A DNA stretch of 64,000 bases from Anaerocolumna sp. (GCA_029256725.1 JAQSXJ010000035.1:30132-94131), one strand, 5' to 3'. Shown: positions 25,425 to 34,805, counted from the stretch's first letter. The notes: generated from the sequence alone by a model not told the origin. Translations and numbers: made by a program.

Positions 25425-26378
25425 TTAATGTAATACAGTGTATTTGTCAAGCAGATAGTAGTCTTTTCCATGACTGTTTGACAGTATTTCCAATGCTCCG
25501 TAACGTATTACCTGTTCTATGGCACAGAAGGAATTAAGGGTCTCCCCTGAGATATTAATTGTATCTGGCGGATATCCTCCAAAATTGTCCGTTTTATGAT
25601 ACACACAGATTTCCTCTCCTACAGATTTATAAGCCGGCAGCTTAAAGCACTCGGCAAATAATTCCTGAATAGGTCCAAGTCGTTTTAATAAAATCATTTC
25701 CTGTGCGGTTAACGGCAGATGGCAGACAATATCTAAAAAAGCCTCGTATCGGTAGTGTTTCAGTCTGTAATATTCAGCAAAAATCCTGTCTCCAACTCTT
25801 GGAGCCCCAAAGGTATATACAGATATCCTGTTCTTATACTCTTCTTTGTTGATTTCTGCCAGCATTTCTGCCATTAAGCAGGCAACAGCTCCGCCTTTGC
25901 TATGACCGGTAACGATTATTTCCGGCTCCAGTCCACTGACTTTAAGTTTATCATAAAGCACTACTGCCTGGGTTAGCATATCAGTCTTAAGACTTTCTGC
26001 TGCACTGAAAAAACCCGCATGGACGAACCCCTTGCCATATGGAGTAAAAGGCACAGGAAGAGCTATAAAATTGTTTACCCAATCCAGGATGCTTCCCTCC
26101 AAGGTATTATCTCCATCTGTTCCTCTTAAAGCAATTATGAGCTTATTCCCGGCTATTCCCATCAGCCCGGCATGTATATTATTAAGACCTGCTGTAAAAC
26201 AATAGATTTTATCTGTGAACCCAGCCATCTTATACCAGTTAACCGGTCTTCCATACAACCATTCATCGATCCGTATTCGATAATGAACCGGCAGCTTTCC
26301 TTCTTTAATATTATATGCCATCATAGAAGCCGCTAACATAGCCATGGAATCCTTACTGTCAAACATAGTCACCACCAT
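25425..26378 (-). CDS. Class 3 lipase (alpha/beta hydrolase)
   Basis: 317 residues, no signal peptide. It has the class 3 (fungal-type) lipase core: KLIIALRGTDGDNTLEGSILDWVNNF, then FVHAGFFSAAESL, the nucleophile elbow VTGHSKGGAVACLMAEML, and VYTFGAPRVGDRIFAEYY with the acid residue. A late His (GKDYYLLDKY region) or HLPL would complete the triad. It hydrolyses acylglycerols or phospholipids. The ATG directly follows the stop codon of the upstream gene, so the two are translationally coupled. Cytoplasmic or non-classically exported location is unexplained. Confidence 0.88.
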   Translation of the reverse strand: MVVTMFDSKDSMAMLAASMMAYNIKEGKLPVHYRIRIDEWLYGRPVNWYKMAGFTDKIYCFTAGLNNIHAGLMGIAGNKLIIALRGTDGDNTLEGSILDWVNNFIALPVPFTPYGKGFVHAGFFSAAESLKTDMLTQAVVLYDKLKVSGLEPEIIVTGHSKGGAVACLMAEMLAEINKEEYKNRISVYTFGAPRVGDRIFAEYYRLKHYRYEAFLDIVCHLPLTAQEMILLKRLGPIQELFAECFKLPAYKSVGEEICVYHKTDNFGGYPPDTINISGETLNSFCAIEQVIRYGALEILSNSHGKDYYLLDKYTVLH

Positions 26379-27209
26379 TTATATGTTTTTTTTGCAGATA
26401 CCAGTTAATGTCACATCAACTGACACTTCATTTGTGGTTTTGCTCTTAACAGTTCCGGCAAGAACGACAGTGGTGATTTTACCTATAGGAATCCGGAGAA
26501 TTTTTATCTGATCACTATAAAGATAGATGTCGTTTAACAGACTATCCTTAACAAGTTCTCCGCCGACAATCAAGGTGAGCGTGAATACCAGATTACAGTC
26601 TTTGGCTCCCTGTAGGGTAATAACACATTCTTCCCAGAAGCAATTTGCCCTAAGATAAAGATTATCAAGTGTCCCGATTCCTTTAAATGTCCCAAACCAG
26701 TTGACTGAAGTCTGTTCTACCGCGTCAGGAGTTATAATGTTACTAACCCTTTCGGACTGTTCAAATCCCTTGATGGAATTATGAGCTTCAGCAACTTCCC
26801 CATAATCAGAAGAGATGTCCAGGCGATGAAGCTCACCATCGCCAGGCTCAGAAAGAATCAGACGCAAGGTGCCTCCATTTACCCATCCTAAGGATTTTGT
26901 CTCCCTCTCTGTGATATTCTTTGATGCCATATTTTCAAAGTAAACCCTTAAATCCTTGCTTTCTTGGTCCTCATAGGCCAGAACAATAAAGGAACTGTCC
27001 GTATGTTCTAATTGATAACAAACAGCTGCTGCAAGATTTTGTGAGCCTACAGCAGCTGTCTCTTCCCACTCCACATAGGCAACTGCCTCAGTCTGCCTTT
27101 TAATTCGCCCAGGAAAGCAGAAGTTCTTCATGTTTACCTTAAGATTTCTTATCAGAATCCAATCGTAATCGGTTTGATTTATAAGAAGTACATAGCCTTC
27201 CTGCTTCAA
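26379..27209 (-). CDS. Beta-rich protein of unknown function paired with the lipase
   Basis: 276 residues without signal peptide or membrane helices. The N-terminal ~130 residues look like a beta-sandwich (VLLINQTDYDWILIRNLKVNM, AVAYVEWEETAAVGSQNLAAAVCYQL, SSFIVLAYEDQE), in style like aegerolysin- or PUD-type lipid-binding folds. The C-terminal ~110 residues form another beta domain (NWFGTFKGIGTLDNLYLRANCFWEECVITLQGA). The family is not recognised with confidence. Being coupled to a lipase suggests that it binds membranes or regulates the lipase, but this is inference. Confidence 0.65.
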   Translation of the reverse strand: MKQEGYVLLINQTDYDWILIRNLKVNMKNFCFPGRIKRQTEAVAYVEWEETAAVGSQNLAAAVCYQLEHTDSSFIVLAYEDQESKDLRVYFENMASKNITERETKSLGWVNGGTLRLILSEPGDGELHRLDISSDYGEVAEAHNSIKGFEQSERVSNIITPDAVEQTSVNWFGTFKGIGTLDNLYLRANCFWEECVITLQGAKDCNLVFTLTLIVGGELVKDSLLNDIYLYSDQIKILRIPIGKITTVVLAGTVKSKTTNEVSVDVTLTGICKKNI

Positions 27210-27278
27210 AACACTCCCTCTTTTCCTCTGCTTGCTTTTTACAATCTATGAAAGAGGTTGTGTATCCATACACGTTTT

Positions 27279-28133
27279 TTAGATTTTCCTATTCTCAGAA
27301 CATACTTTTGCCAGATCATAAAGTCCTTCTTCAAAATTAACTCCAAAACGGTTATCTGTTCCGGCTTTGTAGGTTCTGTTAATTGCTCCTGCTGTAAAAT
27401 CAACGGCCAGCTTTAATGCTGCCTCCATGGAAAATCCACTTAAAAGACCGGTTAACAGTACACTGGAGAATACATCACCAGTACCGTGATACATTCCGGG
27501 TATTTTCTCCCCTAGAGAATAAACTGTCTTCTTTAAAGCGCTGTCATAGGCTGCCGCTCCTATCTGCCCTTCCTCAAAATACACTCCTGTAAGTATGACT
27601 TTCTTTGCTCCAAATTCAGACATTTTCTTAAGCAATCTTTCAATATATTCAGGAGTATAAGGACCTTCCCGGTACTCTTCCTGTACTAACAGTGCTGCTT
27701 CTGTAATATTAGGAACTATGATATCTGCTTTTTCACAAAGTCCAGCCATTCCTCTGGGAAAATCCTCTTTAAATGAAGTATATAATCTGCCATTGTCTCC
27801 CATAACTGGGTCAACAACAATCAGAGTCTCCTTTTTCTTATACATATCAAATATCTGCGAGACCATATCCAGCTGTGCAAATGAACCCAAATAACCTGTA
27901 TAAAGTGCATCGAAGGAAATATCAAGAGTTTTCCAGTGCTCCGCGATAGGAAGAATATCTTCCGTCAGGTCTCTGAAGGTGAACCCCTCAAATCCGCCCG
28001 TATGAGTAGACAAGACCGCTGTAGGGATAATACTTGTTTCATAACCTCCTGCTGAGAGGATTGGTAATGCTACGGTCAAGGAACATCTGCCGAAGCAGGA
28101 TATATCATGTATTGCTGCAACTCTTTTCTGCAT
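27279..28133 (-). CDS. pdxY: Pyridoxal/pyridoxamine kinase
   Basis: 284 residues of the PdxK/PdxY ribokinase-like family, making pyridoxal 5'-phosphate by salvage. Motifs are VAAIHDISCFGRCSLTVALPILSAGGYE at the start, VVDPVMGDNGRLYTSF with the ATP/Mg acidic residue (~110), ADIIVPNITEAALL (~140) and the anion hole/catalytic Asp in MYHGTGDVFSSVLLTG (~220). GAGGAAATATTCAC precedes the ATG. It probably stands alone. The symbol could equally be pdxK in other naming schemes. Confidence 0.9.
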   Translation of the reverse strand: MQKRVAAIHDISCFGRCSLTVALPILSAGGYETSIIPTAVLSTHTGGFEGFTFRDLTEDILPIAEHWKTLDISFDALYTGYLGSFAQLDMVSQIFDMYKKKETLIVVDPVMGDNGRLYTSFKEDFPRGMAGLCEKADIIVPNITEAALLVQEEYREGPYTPEYIERLLKKMSEFGAKKVILTGVYFEEGQIGAAAYDSALKKTVYSLGEKIPGMYHGTGDVFSSVLLTGLLSGFSMEAALKLAVDFTAGAINRTYKAGTDNRFGVNFEEGLYDLAKVCSENRKI

Positions 28134-28402
28134 GTGAATATTTCCTCCTGTTTAGTACTATGAAAGTATCAAAGCTGAACTTAATATAGTTTCTGTTAGT
28201 AAAAAACTGGTAATTACGAATTCATCTTATTTTTTTATTTTCTATGTCCGATAAAGTAACCATAGCAATAAAAGCTTGCACATGGTAATACCTATATTTT
28301 CCTTTAGGATTACTGATATGATATAGCAAAACTGGTATATATGCAACGTCCAGTTTTATTATTCTGGATAGTGCCAGTTTGTTTCGGCAAATAATCCCAT
28401 TA
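28134..28402. other. Non-coding stretch upstream of the chemoreceptor
   Basis: AT-rich with repeated ACTGG(T/A)-type words and no open frame of note. A promoter for the chemoreceptor follows at 28403. Confidence 0.5.
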
Positions 28403-28431
28403 TTGTCTATTTATAAGAAATATTGTAGAAT
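28403..28431 (+). promoter_or_regulatory. Candidate promoter of the chemoreceptor
   Basis: TTGTCT (28403-28408), 17 bases, TAGAAT (28426-28431). The leader of ~130 nt contains a small hairpin TCCAAG...CTTGGA near 28490-28513. No sigma-28 (TAAA/GCCGATAA) motility promoter was seen. Confidence 0.5.
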
Positions 28432-28565
28432 GTTTTATATACAAGTTGAACTTATGTTTTATTTCTATCCAAGCATAAAAATACCATAATTCCAAGCATT
28501 TATATACTTGGATAGTAAACATCCGATCAACTTCTATTGTTACTATTATTTAGGGAGGGTAATTT

Positions 28566-30347
28566 ATGAAGCTCAAAAATTTAAAGGTACGTACACAAAT
28601 TATACTGCTTGCTATTGTTCTGGTTACTGCTACTGTTCTAATCGGTGTTATATCACTTATTTCACAGCAAAATAGCCTAAAAAGCAATCTGCACGTCCTT
28701 GAGACCAGCATCCGGTCAGACTATGACAACAATGTCAGGACCCAAGTAGAAACAGCAATCTCTTTACTTAACACAGTTTATGAGAAATACCAGACCGGCG
28801 AATACACGCTGGAAGAAGCCAAGGTAATCGGTGCAGATTTATTGCGTAATCTTACCTATGGAGACAACGGTTATTTCTGGGCAGATACATACGACGGTAC
28901 CAACATTGTATTGTTAGGCACCAAAACAGAAGGAACCAATCGTTTTGATCAAAAAGATGTAAATCAGTTTGCTTTTATTCAAGCAATAATTGAAGCCGGA
29001 AAAAACGGCGGCGGCTTTACCGACTACTGGTTTCCCAAGACCAATGAGACGGAAGCCAGCCCAAAAAGAAGTTATAGTCAAGCTTTTGAACCCTTCTCCT
29101 GGGTTGTCGGAACAGGAAATTATACAGATTATATAGACGATATCGTAAAGCAGACTTCTCAGGACCAGGAGAAAAAGGTAGAGGCTGTTATAGCTAACAA
29201 CATTATCATCATACTGCTTACTGTTATTGTTTCAATCTTTCTGTCAGTTTTTATAATATTACGCCTTAATAACAGCTTCAAGGCAATTAGCAAGTATCTG
29301 GAGCAACTGGCTAAAGGCGATTTCAGGATAACTCTTCCTGATATCTTTAAGAACCGAAAGGATGACTTCGGTCTTCTGGCGAAAGATTTGGAACATATGA
29401 AAATTTCTGTCGGCAATTTAATCGGGAATACCAAGACAGAAGCTGATAAGATCGTTCAGGCCGTAGCGAATGCAAAGGATAATATGTTATCCTTAAACAA
29501 TAACCTGTTAGAAGTATCTGCTACAACGGAGGAATTGGCTGCAGGTATGGAAGAAACCGCTGCTTCCTCCGAGGAGTTGAATTCAACCTCTTTAGAAATC
29601 GAATCAGCCTCAAGAAGCATCGCCGAGAAATCTCAGGATGGAAGCTTAAAGGTTATTGAAATCAGTAAACGTGCTGCCAGTACAAAAGAAACTGCGGAAA
29701 TATCTCAAAATAAGATACAACGTATTAGCAGTGAAATCAGTACTCATTTGAAAGAAGCCGTTGAGCAGGCTAAAATCGTTGAGCAGATTGATGTATTATC
29801 TCATTCTATCATGAATATAACCACACAGACTAATTTGCTGGCATTAAATGCTGCCATTGAGGCAGCAAGAGCCGGGGAGGCCGGTAAAGGTTTTTCCGTC
29901 GTAGCTGATGAAATCAGAAATCTTGCGGAACAGTCTAAGTCCATGGTTCAACAGATTCAGGGTGTTACAATCAAAGTTACAGAAGCAGTTGAGGATCTAT
30001 CTCAAAGTGCAAACAGCTTGTTAGATTTTGTAACCACTGATGTTAACGAAAGTATTGAAAGCTTTATTGGAATTGCTAAGGATTACAAAGAAGATTCCCT
30101 CTATGTAGATAATCTTGTTACAGATTTCAGTGCTACAGCACAGCAGCTGCTGGCCTCGATCCAGAGTATCTTGTTGGCAGTAAATCAGGTTTCCTTAGCT
30201 GCTTCAGAAGGTGCCTCCGGTACCAGTGATATTGCTGTCAAAGTAGGTGATGTCAACGTTAAATCTGAGCAGGTAGTAAGTCTGATAGCATCTGCGGATG
30301 ATAGCTGTCTCGTACTAAAGAATGAAATTAGCCAGTTTAATGTGTAG
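28566..30347 (+). CDS. Methyl-accepting chemotaxis protein with single Cache sensor
   Basis: 593 residues: a membrane helix at ~9-31, an extracytoplasmic sCache_2-type domain (~35-195) with [37 protein letters not shown] and [17 protein letters not shown], a second helix (~212-234), HAMP (~235-290) and a signalling hairpin whose tip is [35 protein letters not shown]. Such receptors bind small carboxylates or similar ligands and control CheA. AGGGAGGG precedes the ATG. No che or flagellar genes are nearby. A strong terminator follows. Confidence 0.95.
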   Translation: MKLKNLKVRTQIILLAIVLVTATVLIGVISLISQQNSLKSNLHVLETSIRSDYDNNVRTQVETAISLLNTVYEKYQTGEYTLEEAKVIGADLLRNLTYGDNGYFWADTYDGTNIVLLGTKTEGTNRFDQKDVNQFAFIQAIIEAGKNGGGFTDYWFPKTNETEASPKRSYSQAFEPFSWVVGTGNYTDYIDDIVKQTSQDQEKKVEAVIANNIIIILLTVIVSIFLSVFIILRLNNSFKAISKYLEQLAKGDFRITLPDIFKNRKDDFGLLAKDLEHMKISVGNLIGNTKTEADKIVQAVANAKDNMLSLNNNLLEVSATTEELAAGMEETAASSEELNSTSLEIESASRSIAEKSQDGSLKVIEISKRAASTKETAEISQNKIQRISSEISTHLKEAVEQAKIVEQIDVLSHSIMNITTQTNLLALNAAIEAARAGEAGKGFSVVADEIRNLAEQSKSMVQQIQGVTIKVTEAVEDLSQSANSLLDFVTTDVNESIESFIGIAKDYKEDSLYVDNLVTDFSATAQQLLASIQSILLAVNQVSLAASEGASGTSDIAVKVGDVNVKSEQVVSLIASADDSCLVLKNEISQFNV

Positions 30348-30410
30348 ATAAATTAGTATGGAATTTTCCAAATAGCTGGACATAAAACGTAGGATGATTT
30401 TCATAGTTTA

Positions 30411-30455
30411 CATTAAAAAGCTTCGGTGCAGGTGCTACACCGAAGCTTTTTAATG
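30411..30455. terminator. Terminator after the chemoreceptor
   Basis: An 18-bp perfect stem (CATTAAAAAGCTTCGGTG / CACCGAAGCTTTTTAATG) with a 9-base loop and an internal TTTTT. It probably works in both directions. Confidence 0.85.
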
Positions 30456-30510
30456 TTGCAAATGGAAATTCATATAAGTTTAATGTCCCGTTTTTTTAAG
30501 TTTTAACACT

Positions 30511-30578
30511 AGGGCTGTTGCAGTAAAGGATCGTCACAAGACTTCTTCTACACTTTCTTTCCTTTTGCATCAGCCTCT
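30511..30578. repeat. Terminator-like repeat family member
   Basis: AGGGCTGTTGCA...TTTTGCATCAGCCTC, an imperfect inverted repeat with a long loop. The arms match those at 1894-1930 and 39165-39253. It lies downstream of gpsA. Confidence 0.5.
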
Positions 30579-30627
30579 TAATGTTTATATATTTCTATAG
30601 TTACATCTATAGTAAAAACGATTTCCT

Positions 30628-31584
30628 CTAGAACTCGTTTTTTAAATCTCTTGCAAATAATTGTTCCAGTATAGTCTTCGTATCCTTCTTCTCATACAAT
30701 ACTGTAAATACTGCTTTGCAGATTGGCAGGTCTACCTGATACCTTTCGCCTAATTCTATTAATGCTTTTACTGTATAGTAGCCTTCTGCCAGATTTGTAT
30801 ATACTTCTCCTTTTACAAAACTTTCACCAAACCCTCTGTTATGACTAAACTCCGAAAATACTGTGGCCTGATAATCTCCCAGATGGCATAAGCCATAAGC
30901 TGAAAGTTCATTACCGCCCATTGCTTTGATTAATCTTGCAATCTCCCTAGTTCCTCGGGACATTAGTGCACCTTTTAATGTAGTAAGATTAAGACCATCT
31001 AACATACCAGCTGCTATACCAATAACATTCTTGGCTGCTGCACCTATTTCATTGCCTATTAAATCCTGTCCATAATAAAAACGTATCAACTCACCGGAAA
31101 ATTCACTGATAAGTCTCTCCTTGACCTGATTGTCCTCACTGTCAATTACCATACAATTCGGTATATCTCTTAAATATTCCTGTACATGACCCGGTCCCAG
31201 CCAAACGGCAATATGGTTACTTTCATCTATGCCTTGTGCAGCAATTTCTGTTAATCTTCTGCCAGTTCCAATCTCAATACCTTTCATACACAATACAAAG
31301 ATTTTATTTGTCACTCCCCGCTGTCTGATTTCTTTCATAAGACTTTCTAACCCTTGGGAATTAACAGAAATTACTATAATCTCTGCAGAATCCAAATCAG
31401 ATAAATCCATAGATAAATTAACGCTTTCCTTAAGTTTTAAAAGTCCGTTGCTCCTAGTCTCTAAGAACTCCTTCATATGTTTTGATGTACTTCTGCCATA
31501 TAGGGTTACATCATGACCTATCTTATCTAAATACCAAGCAATAAAGGAACCCCATCTACCACAACCAATAACTGTAATATTCAT
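30628..31584 (-). CDS. gpsA: Glycerol-3-phosphate dehydrogenase [NAD(P)+]-like protein
   Basis: 318 residues: Rossmann start ITVIGCGRWGSFIAWYLDKIGHDVTLYGR, EIIVISVNSQGLESLM, FVLCMKGIEIGTGRRLTEIAA, WLGPGHVQEYL, and the catalytic/substrate segment GNEIGAAAKNVIGIAAGMLDGLNLTTLKGALMSRG with the conserved Lys-Asn. It makes sn-glycerol 3-phosphate from dihydroxyacetone phosphate for phospholipid synthesis. The region differs somewhat from classical GpsA (GPGHVQE for GPSFAxE), so it may be a divergent paralogue. The leader contains a promoter and a terminator hairpin. Confidence 0.85.
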   Translation of the reverse strand: MNITVIGCGRWGSFIAWYLDKIGHDVTLYGRSTSKHMKEFLETRSNGLLKLKESVNLSMDLSDLDSAEIIVISVNSQGLESLMKEIRQRGVTNKIFVLCMKGIEIGTGRRLTEIAAQGIDESNHIAVWLGPGHVQEYLRDIPNCMVIDSEDNQVKERLISEFSGELIRFYYGQDLIGNEIGAAAKNVIGIAAGMLDGLNLTTLKGALMSRGTREIARLIKAMGGNELSAYGLCHLGDYQATVFSEFSHNRGFGESFVKGEVYTNLAEGYYTVKALIELGERYQVDLPICKAVFTVLYEKKDTKTILEQLFARDLKNEF

Positions 31585-31673
31585 TTTGTCCTCTTTCTCT
31601 AAAAAGCTCCGCCATAATACTTATAATTAGTGTTCATTTCTTTCGTTGAAAACATTCGTATTATAAGAAAAAA

Positions 31674-31715
31674 AGAGCCGATAATCATAAACGTAAACGT
31701 TTAAGGATCGGCTCT
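31674..31715 (-). terminator. Terminator-like hairpin in the gpsA leader
   Basis: On the minus strand AGAGCCGAT pairs with ATCGGCTCT and is followed by TTTTTTCTTATAAT. The loop contains the palindrome TAAACGTTTA. It lies ~30 nt after the predicted start and 90 nt before the gpsA ATG, so it would attenuate gpsA or end a ~70-nt RNA. Confidence 0.65.
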
Positions 31716-31750
31716 GGGGATGCAAATTTAAATAACTAAGTTATAACCAG

Positions 31751-31779
31751 ATAATACCATACTAATTTACAAAAAGCAA
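31751..31779 (-). promoter_or_regulatory. Candidate gpsA promoter
   Basis: On the minus strand TTGCTT (31779-31774), 17 bases, TATTAT (31756-31751). Confidence 0.5.
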
Positions 31780-31850
31780 GAGAAATATTATTTTTTTATT
31801 TATTAACACTTTTAACTCCTCACAGTGTAATCTGGCCTTACATGAAACCG

Positions 31851-31879
31851 TTGACTTTAATAGACGGCAACTCTATAAT
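31851..31879 (+). promoter_or_regulatory. Promoter of the ArsR-type regulator
   Basis: TTGACT (31851-31856), 17 bases, TATAAT (31874-31879), near consensus; leader about 70 nt. Confidence 0.75.
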
Positions 31880-31956
31880 TAATGATATGCTCAGAATATA
31901 ATTAGTGTTTGAAGGTATAACTCCTTCCTTTAAACTCTACCGAAAGGAATCCTATT

Positions 31957-32880
31957 ATGCTATATTTTAAATCCATTCAAGAGGCAGAGGAGGTTTTAAA
32001 AGCTTTAAGTACACCAGTACGTATTAAGATTATGGCAATGATTTATGCAGATGACCAGTTAAGTATGAATGATCTTGCGGAAGCACTGGAACTTACCAAC
32101 AGTGCAATCTCTATGCATGTCAGTAAGCTAGAAAAAGCTGGTCTTGTAAAAATCCGCACAAAATCCGGCAAAAGAGGTACCATGAAAATTGTTCGCCCTC
32201 AGCATGACCGTTTGATGATAGATTTTGCAGCTTTGACAGAATCCAGGAAATTCTATCAGGATGACATACGAATAGGTTATTTTACTGCCTCAAAGGTGTC
32301 ACCTACCTGTGGTCTGGCATCTGTTAAGAACATAATCGGGGAATATGATGATCCCCGCTATTTTAACTTTCCGGAAAGGTTTGATGCAGGAGTTCTCTGG
32401 TTTGGCAGTGGTTTTATTGAATATAATATACCAAATCATCTAAAACCCGGACAAACCATTGAAGAATTACAGATTTCCTTTGAAATCAGTTCTGAATATC
32501 CTAAGTTTAAAGCTGATTACCCTTCCGATATTTATTTTAATATTAATGATGTTTCACTTGGTTATTGGGTAAGTCCCGGCGATTTTGGTGACCGTAAAGG
32601 CTATCTTTCTCCTCCCTGGTGGCCGGATTCACTAAATCAATATGGACTTCTTAAAACATTGATAGTTAACTCAGAAGGTACCTTTATAGACGGCAGCAGC
32701 CAGATCTCATCTACTACAATTGAAGAACTGTCCATTGATTATACATCGCCTATTACTTTCCGTTTTGAAGTCCCCAAAGAAGCTGCAAACTGCGGAGGTC
32801 TTACCTTATTCGGAGAAGACTTTGGTGATCATAATCAAGCAATCCGTATAAAAACAATCTATAGAGATGATAAAAGATAA
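31957..32880 (+). CDS. ArsR-family winged-helix regulator with a large C-terminal effector domain
   Basis: 307 residues. Residues 1-85 form an ArsR-type winged helix (EEVLKALSTPVRIKIMAMIYADDQLSMNDLAEALELTNSAISMHVSKLEKAGLVKIRTK). The remaining ~220 residues are not metal-sensing but a beta-rich domain (FNFPERFDAGVLWFGSGFIEYNIPNHL, IYFNINDVSLGYWVSPGDFGDRKGYLSPPWWPD). Proteins of this architecture occur in clostridia near plant-polysaccharide genes and probably sense a sugar (from memory). It converges on the fucose/arabinose-isomerase-like gene, which could be a target. GAAAGGAATCC precedes the ATG. Confidence 0.85.
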   Translation: MLYFKSIQEAEEVLKALSTPVRIKIMAMIYADDQLSMNDLAEALELTNSAISMHVSKLEKAGLVKIRTKSGKRGTMKIVRPQHDRLMIDFAALTESRKFYQDDIRIGYFTASKVSPTCGLASVKNIIGEYDDPRYFNFPERFDAGVLWFGSGFIEYNIPNHLKPGQTIEELQISFEISSEYPKFKADYPSDIYFNINDVSLGYWVSPGDFGDRKGYLSPPWWPDSLNQYGLLKTLIVNSEGTFIDGSSQISSTTIEELSIDYTSPITFRFEVPKEAANCGGLTLFGEDFGDHNQAIRIKTIYRDDKR

Positions 32881-32888
32881 TAATAAAA

Positions 32889-32962
32889 AAGAGACTGTTA
32901 TCGGTTCTATTCCTGTAAAAGGCAACTCGATTTTGCAGGATTATGACCAATAACAGTCTCTT
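32889..32962 (+). terminator. Terminator after the ArsR gene
   Basis: Outer stem AAGAGACTGTTAT / ATAACAGTCTCTT (13 bp) with a nested stem TCCTGTAAAA / TTTTGCAGGA. It is followed by ATTATTTTTG. Confidence 0.8.
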
Positions 32963-33024
32963 ATTATTTTTGAGCTATTCATATTGATTAAAGTGCCATA
33001 AAGCCTTGCTCCTATATGATTTCA

Positions 33025-33189
33025 GGCGAATTGCACAAAACAGAAAGAACGAATGTGCCTATGGAAAGGTATTAGAAGTACTTTTCTAGGAATATTTTGC
33101 ATTATGACAAGCACAAAATATTCCTAGAATAAGGACTTCTTATGCCTTGAAATTGAAGCATGAGTTCTTTCTGTTTTGTGCAATTCGCC
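33025..33189. repeat. 165-bp imperfect palindromic element with 26-bp perfect terminal inverted repeats
   Basis: 33025-33050 (starts GGCGAATTGCACAAAACAG) is the exact reverse complement of 33164-33189. The middle is also palindromic: TTCTAGGAATATTTTG pairs with CAAAATATTCCTAGAA around a ~10-base centre, and the parts between align with mismatches. The whole could fold into one hairpin of about 78-nt arms. It has no coding potential and no obvious target duplication; it is MITE-like or a long structured RNA. Confidence 0.85.
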
Positions 33190-33252
33190 GTCCACTTGTG
33201 AAAAAGCTACCTTTAGACACTCAAATCAATTCTTTAAAAAACTTCATTTACT

Positions 33253-34731
33253 TTAACCCACAAAAGGATTTTCGGTGGGATAAAGAACTCCTTTCGGCTG
33301 ATTGTAGCCGATTTCTTTTACATCTACCCCTATATATTTAAACACTTCATAAATAGCCTTACCAAAATGACCAAATGCAACTGCTCCATGATGAGGATAA
33401 TTCTTCTCAATCAGAACATGGCGGTAGAATCTTCCCATTTCAGGAATTGCGAATATACCAATACCACCAAAAGAACGGGTTGCTACAGGCAATACCTCAC
33501 CCTGAGCTATGTATCCTCGTAAGCCGCCTTCAGCAGTACCCTGTAGACGGAAGAAAGTAATATCTCCCGGTGCAATATCTCCCTCTAATGTACCCTGTGT
33601 TACTTCCTCTGGAAGGTTTCTTGCCATAATCATCTGATACTTCATGGAACAGAACGCTAATTTACCGGAAGTCGTATTTCCGCAGTGAAAGCCCATGAAT
33701 GTATCTTTCAGGCTATAGGAGTATTTACTCTTAATATCCTCTTCATAAAGATCTGCCGGTACACTGTTGTTAATATCCAGTAAAGTTACAGCATCCTCAC
33801 TGATTACTGTTCCGATGAACTCACTTAGGGTTCCAAAGATATCCACTTCACAGGATACCGGTATCCCCATTCCTGTAAGTCTGCTATTAACATAACAAGG
33901 TACAAAACCAAACTGTGTCTGGAAAGCTGGCCAGCACTTACCTGCAATTGCAACATATTCTCTGGAACCTTTATGAGCTTCTACCCAGTCAAGCAAAGTA
34001 AGTTCATATTGTGCAAGCTTTGGCAGAATTTCAGGTTTCATATTTCCGGCACCAAGCTCTTCTTCCATACTCTTAACTACTTCAGGAATTCTTGAATCAC
34101 CTGCATGTTTGTGAAAAGCCTCAAACAAATCAAGCTCAGAATTCTCCTCAATTTCTACTCCCAGATTATATAACTGCTTGATAGGTGCATTACAGGCAAG
34201 GAAATCCTGGGGACGAGGTCCAAAGGATATAATCTTTAGATTATTAAGTCCGTTTACTGCTCTTGCAATAGGTAAGAATTCTCCTATCATGTCTGCACAT
34301 TCGGCTGCTGTCCCTACAGGATACTCGGGTATGTAAGCTTTGATATTACGAAGTTTTAAGTTATAGCTGGCATTTAACATACCACAATATGCATCGCCTC
34401 TGCCACCAATCAGATTGCTGCCAGTCTCCTCTGCTGCTGCCACAAACATAACCGGCCCACTAAATTCTTTGGCAAGTAAGGTCTCTGCTGTTTCCGGTCC
34501 AAAGTTGCCAAGGTATACTACCAGTGCATTGCAGCCTGCTGCTTTTACTTCCTCCAGGGCTTTTCTCATGTGGAGTTCATTTTCCACACAGGTAGGACAT
34601 TCATATATCTCTCCGTATTTCTTAACAAACTCTGCTACAACTGCCTTTCTCCTGGATACGGATAAATCCATCGGAAAGCAGTCTCTGCTCACTGCTACGA
34701 TACCTAATCTTAATTCGGGAATGTTCTTCAT
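33253..34731 (-). CDS. L-fucose/L-arabinose isomerase-family protein
   Basis: 492 residues from the ATG at 34731 (AAAAGGAG 7 bases upstream). It resembles the AraA/FucI fold: an N-terminal Rossmann-like domain (LRLGIVAVSRDCFPMDLSVSRRK, NALVVYLGNFGPETAETLLAKEF, VMFVAAAEETGSN, GRGDAYCGMLNASYNLKLR), then metal/substrate residues in ISFGPRPQDFLACNAPI, GKCWPAFQTQFGFVPCYVNSRL and LLDINNSVP, and the C-terminal FMGFHCGNTTSGKLAFC...GDITFFRLQGTAEGGLRGY...PHHGAVAFGHFGKAIYEVF. Relatives isomerise aldoses to ketoses; the exact sugar is not assigned. No kinase or aldolase is adjacent. A dispersed hairpin repeat lies directly upstream. Confidence 0.85.
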   Translation of the reverse strand: MKNIPELRLGIVAVSRDCFPMDLSVSRRKAVVAEFVKKYGEIYECPTCVENELHMRKALEEVKAAGCNALVVYLGNFGPETAETLLAKEFSGPVMFVAAAEETGSNLIGGRGDAYCGMLNASYNLKLRNIKAYIPEYPVGTAAECADMIGEFLPIARAVNGLNNLKIISFGPRPQDFLACNAPIKQLYNLGVEIEENSELDLFEAFHKHAGDSRIPEVVKSMEEELGAGNMKPEILPKLAQYELTLLDWVEAHKGSREYVAIAGKCWPAFQTQFGFVPCYVNSRLTGMGIPVSCEVDIFGTLSEFIGTVISEDAVTLLDINNSVPADLYEEDIKSKYSYSLKDTFMGFHCGNTTSGKLAFCSMKYQMIMARNLPEEVTQGTLEGDIAPGDITFFRLQGTAEGGLRGYIAQGEVLPVATRSFGGIGIFAIPEMGRFYRHVLIEKNYPHHGAVAFGHFGKAIYEVFKYIGVDVKEIGYNQPKGVLYPTENPFVG

Positions 34732-34741
34732 TTTGCTGCTC

Positions 34742-34805
34742 CTTTTCATACTAGCTCCCATTGCAAATGTGGCACTGCCACAAATCAGGGTGTGAATATG
34801 CTTTT
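34742..34805 (-). repeat. Dispersed hairpin repeat, copy 3
   Basis: On the minus strand it reads AAAAGCATATTCACACCC, TGATTTGTGGCAGTGCCACA, then TTTGCAATGGGAGCTAGTAT, ending in the ribosome-site region of the isomerase gene. It contains hairpin TGTGGCA-G-TGCCACA. Confidence 0.65.

Noticed and set aside
33147..33341. Short plus-strand open frame
   Set aside because: It spans the palindromic element and the antisense of the isomerase gene.
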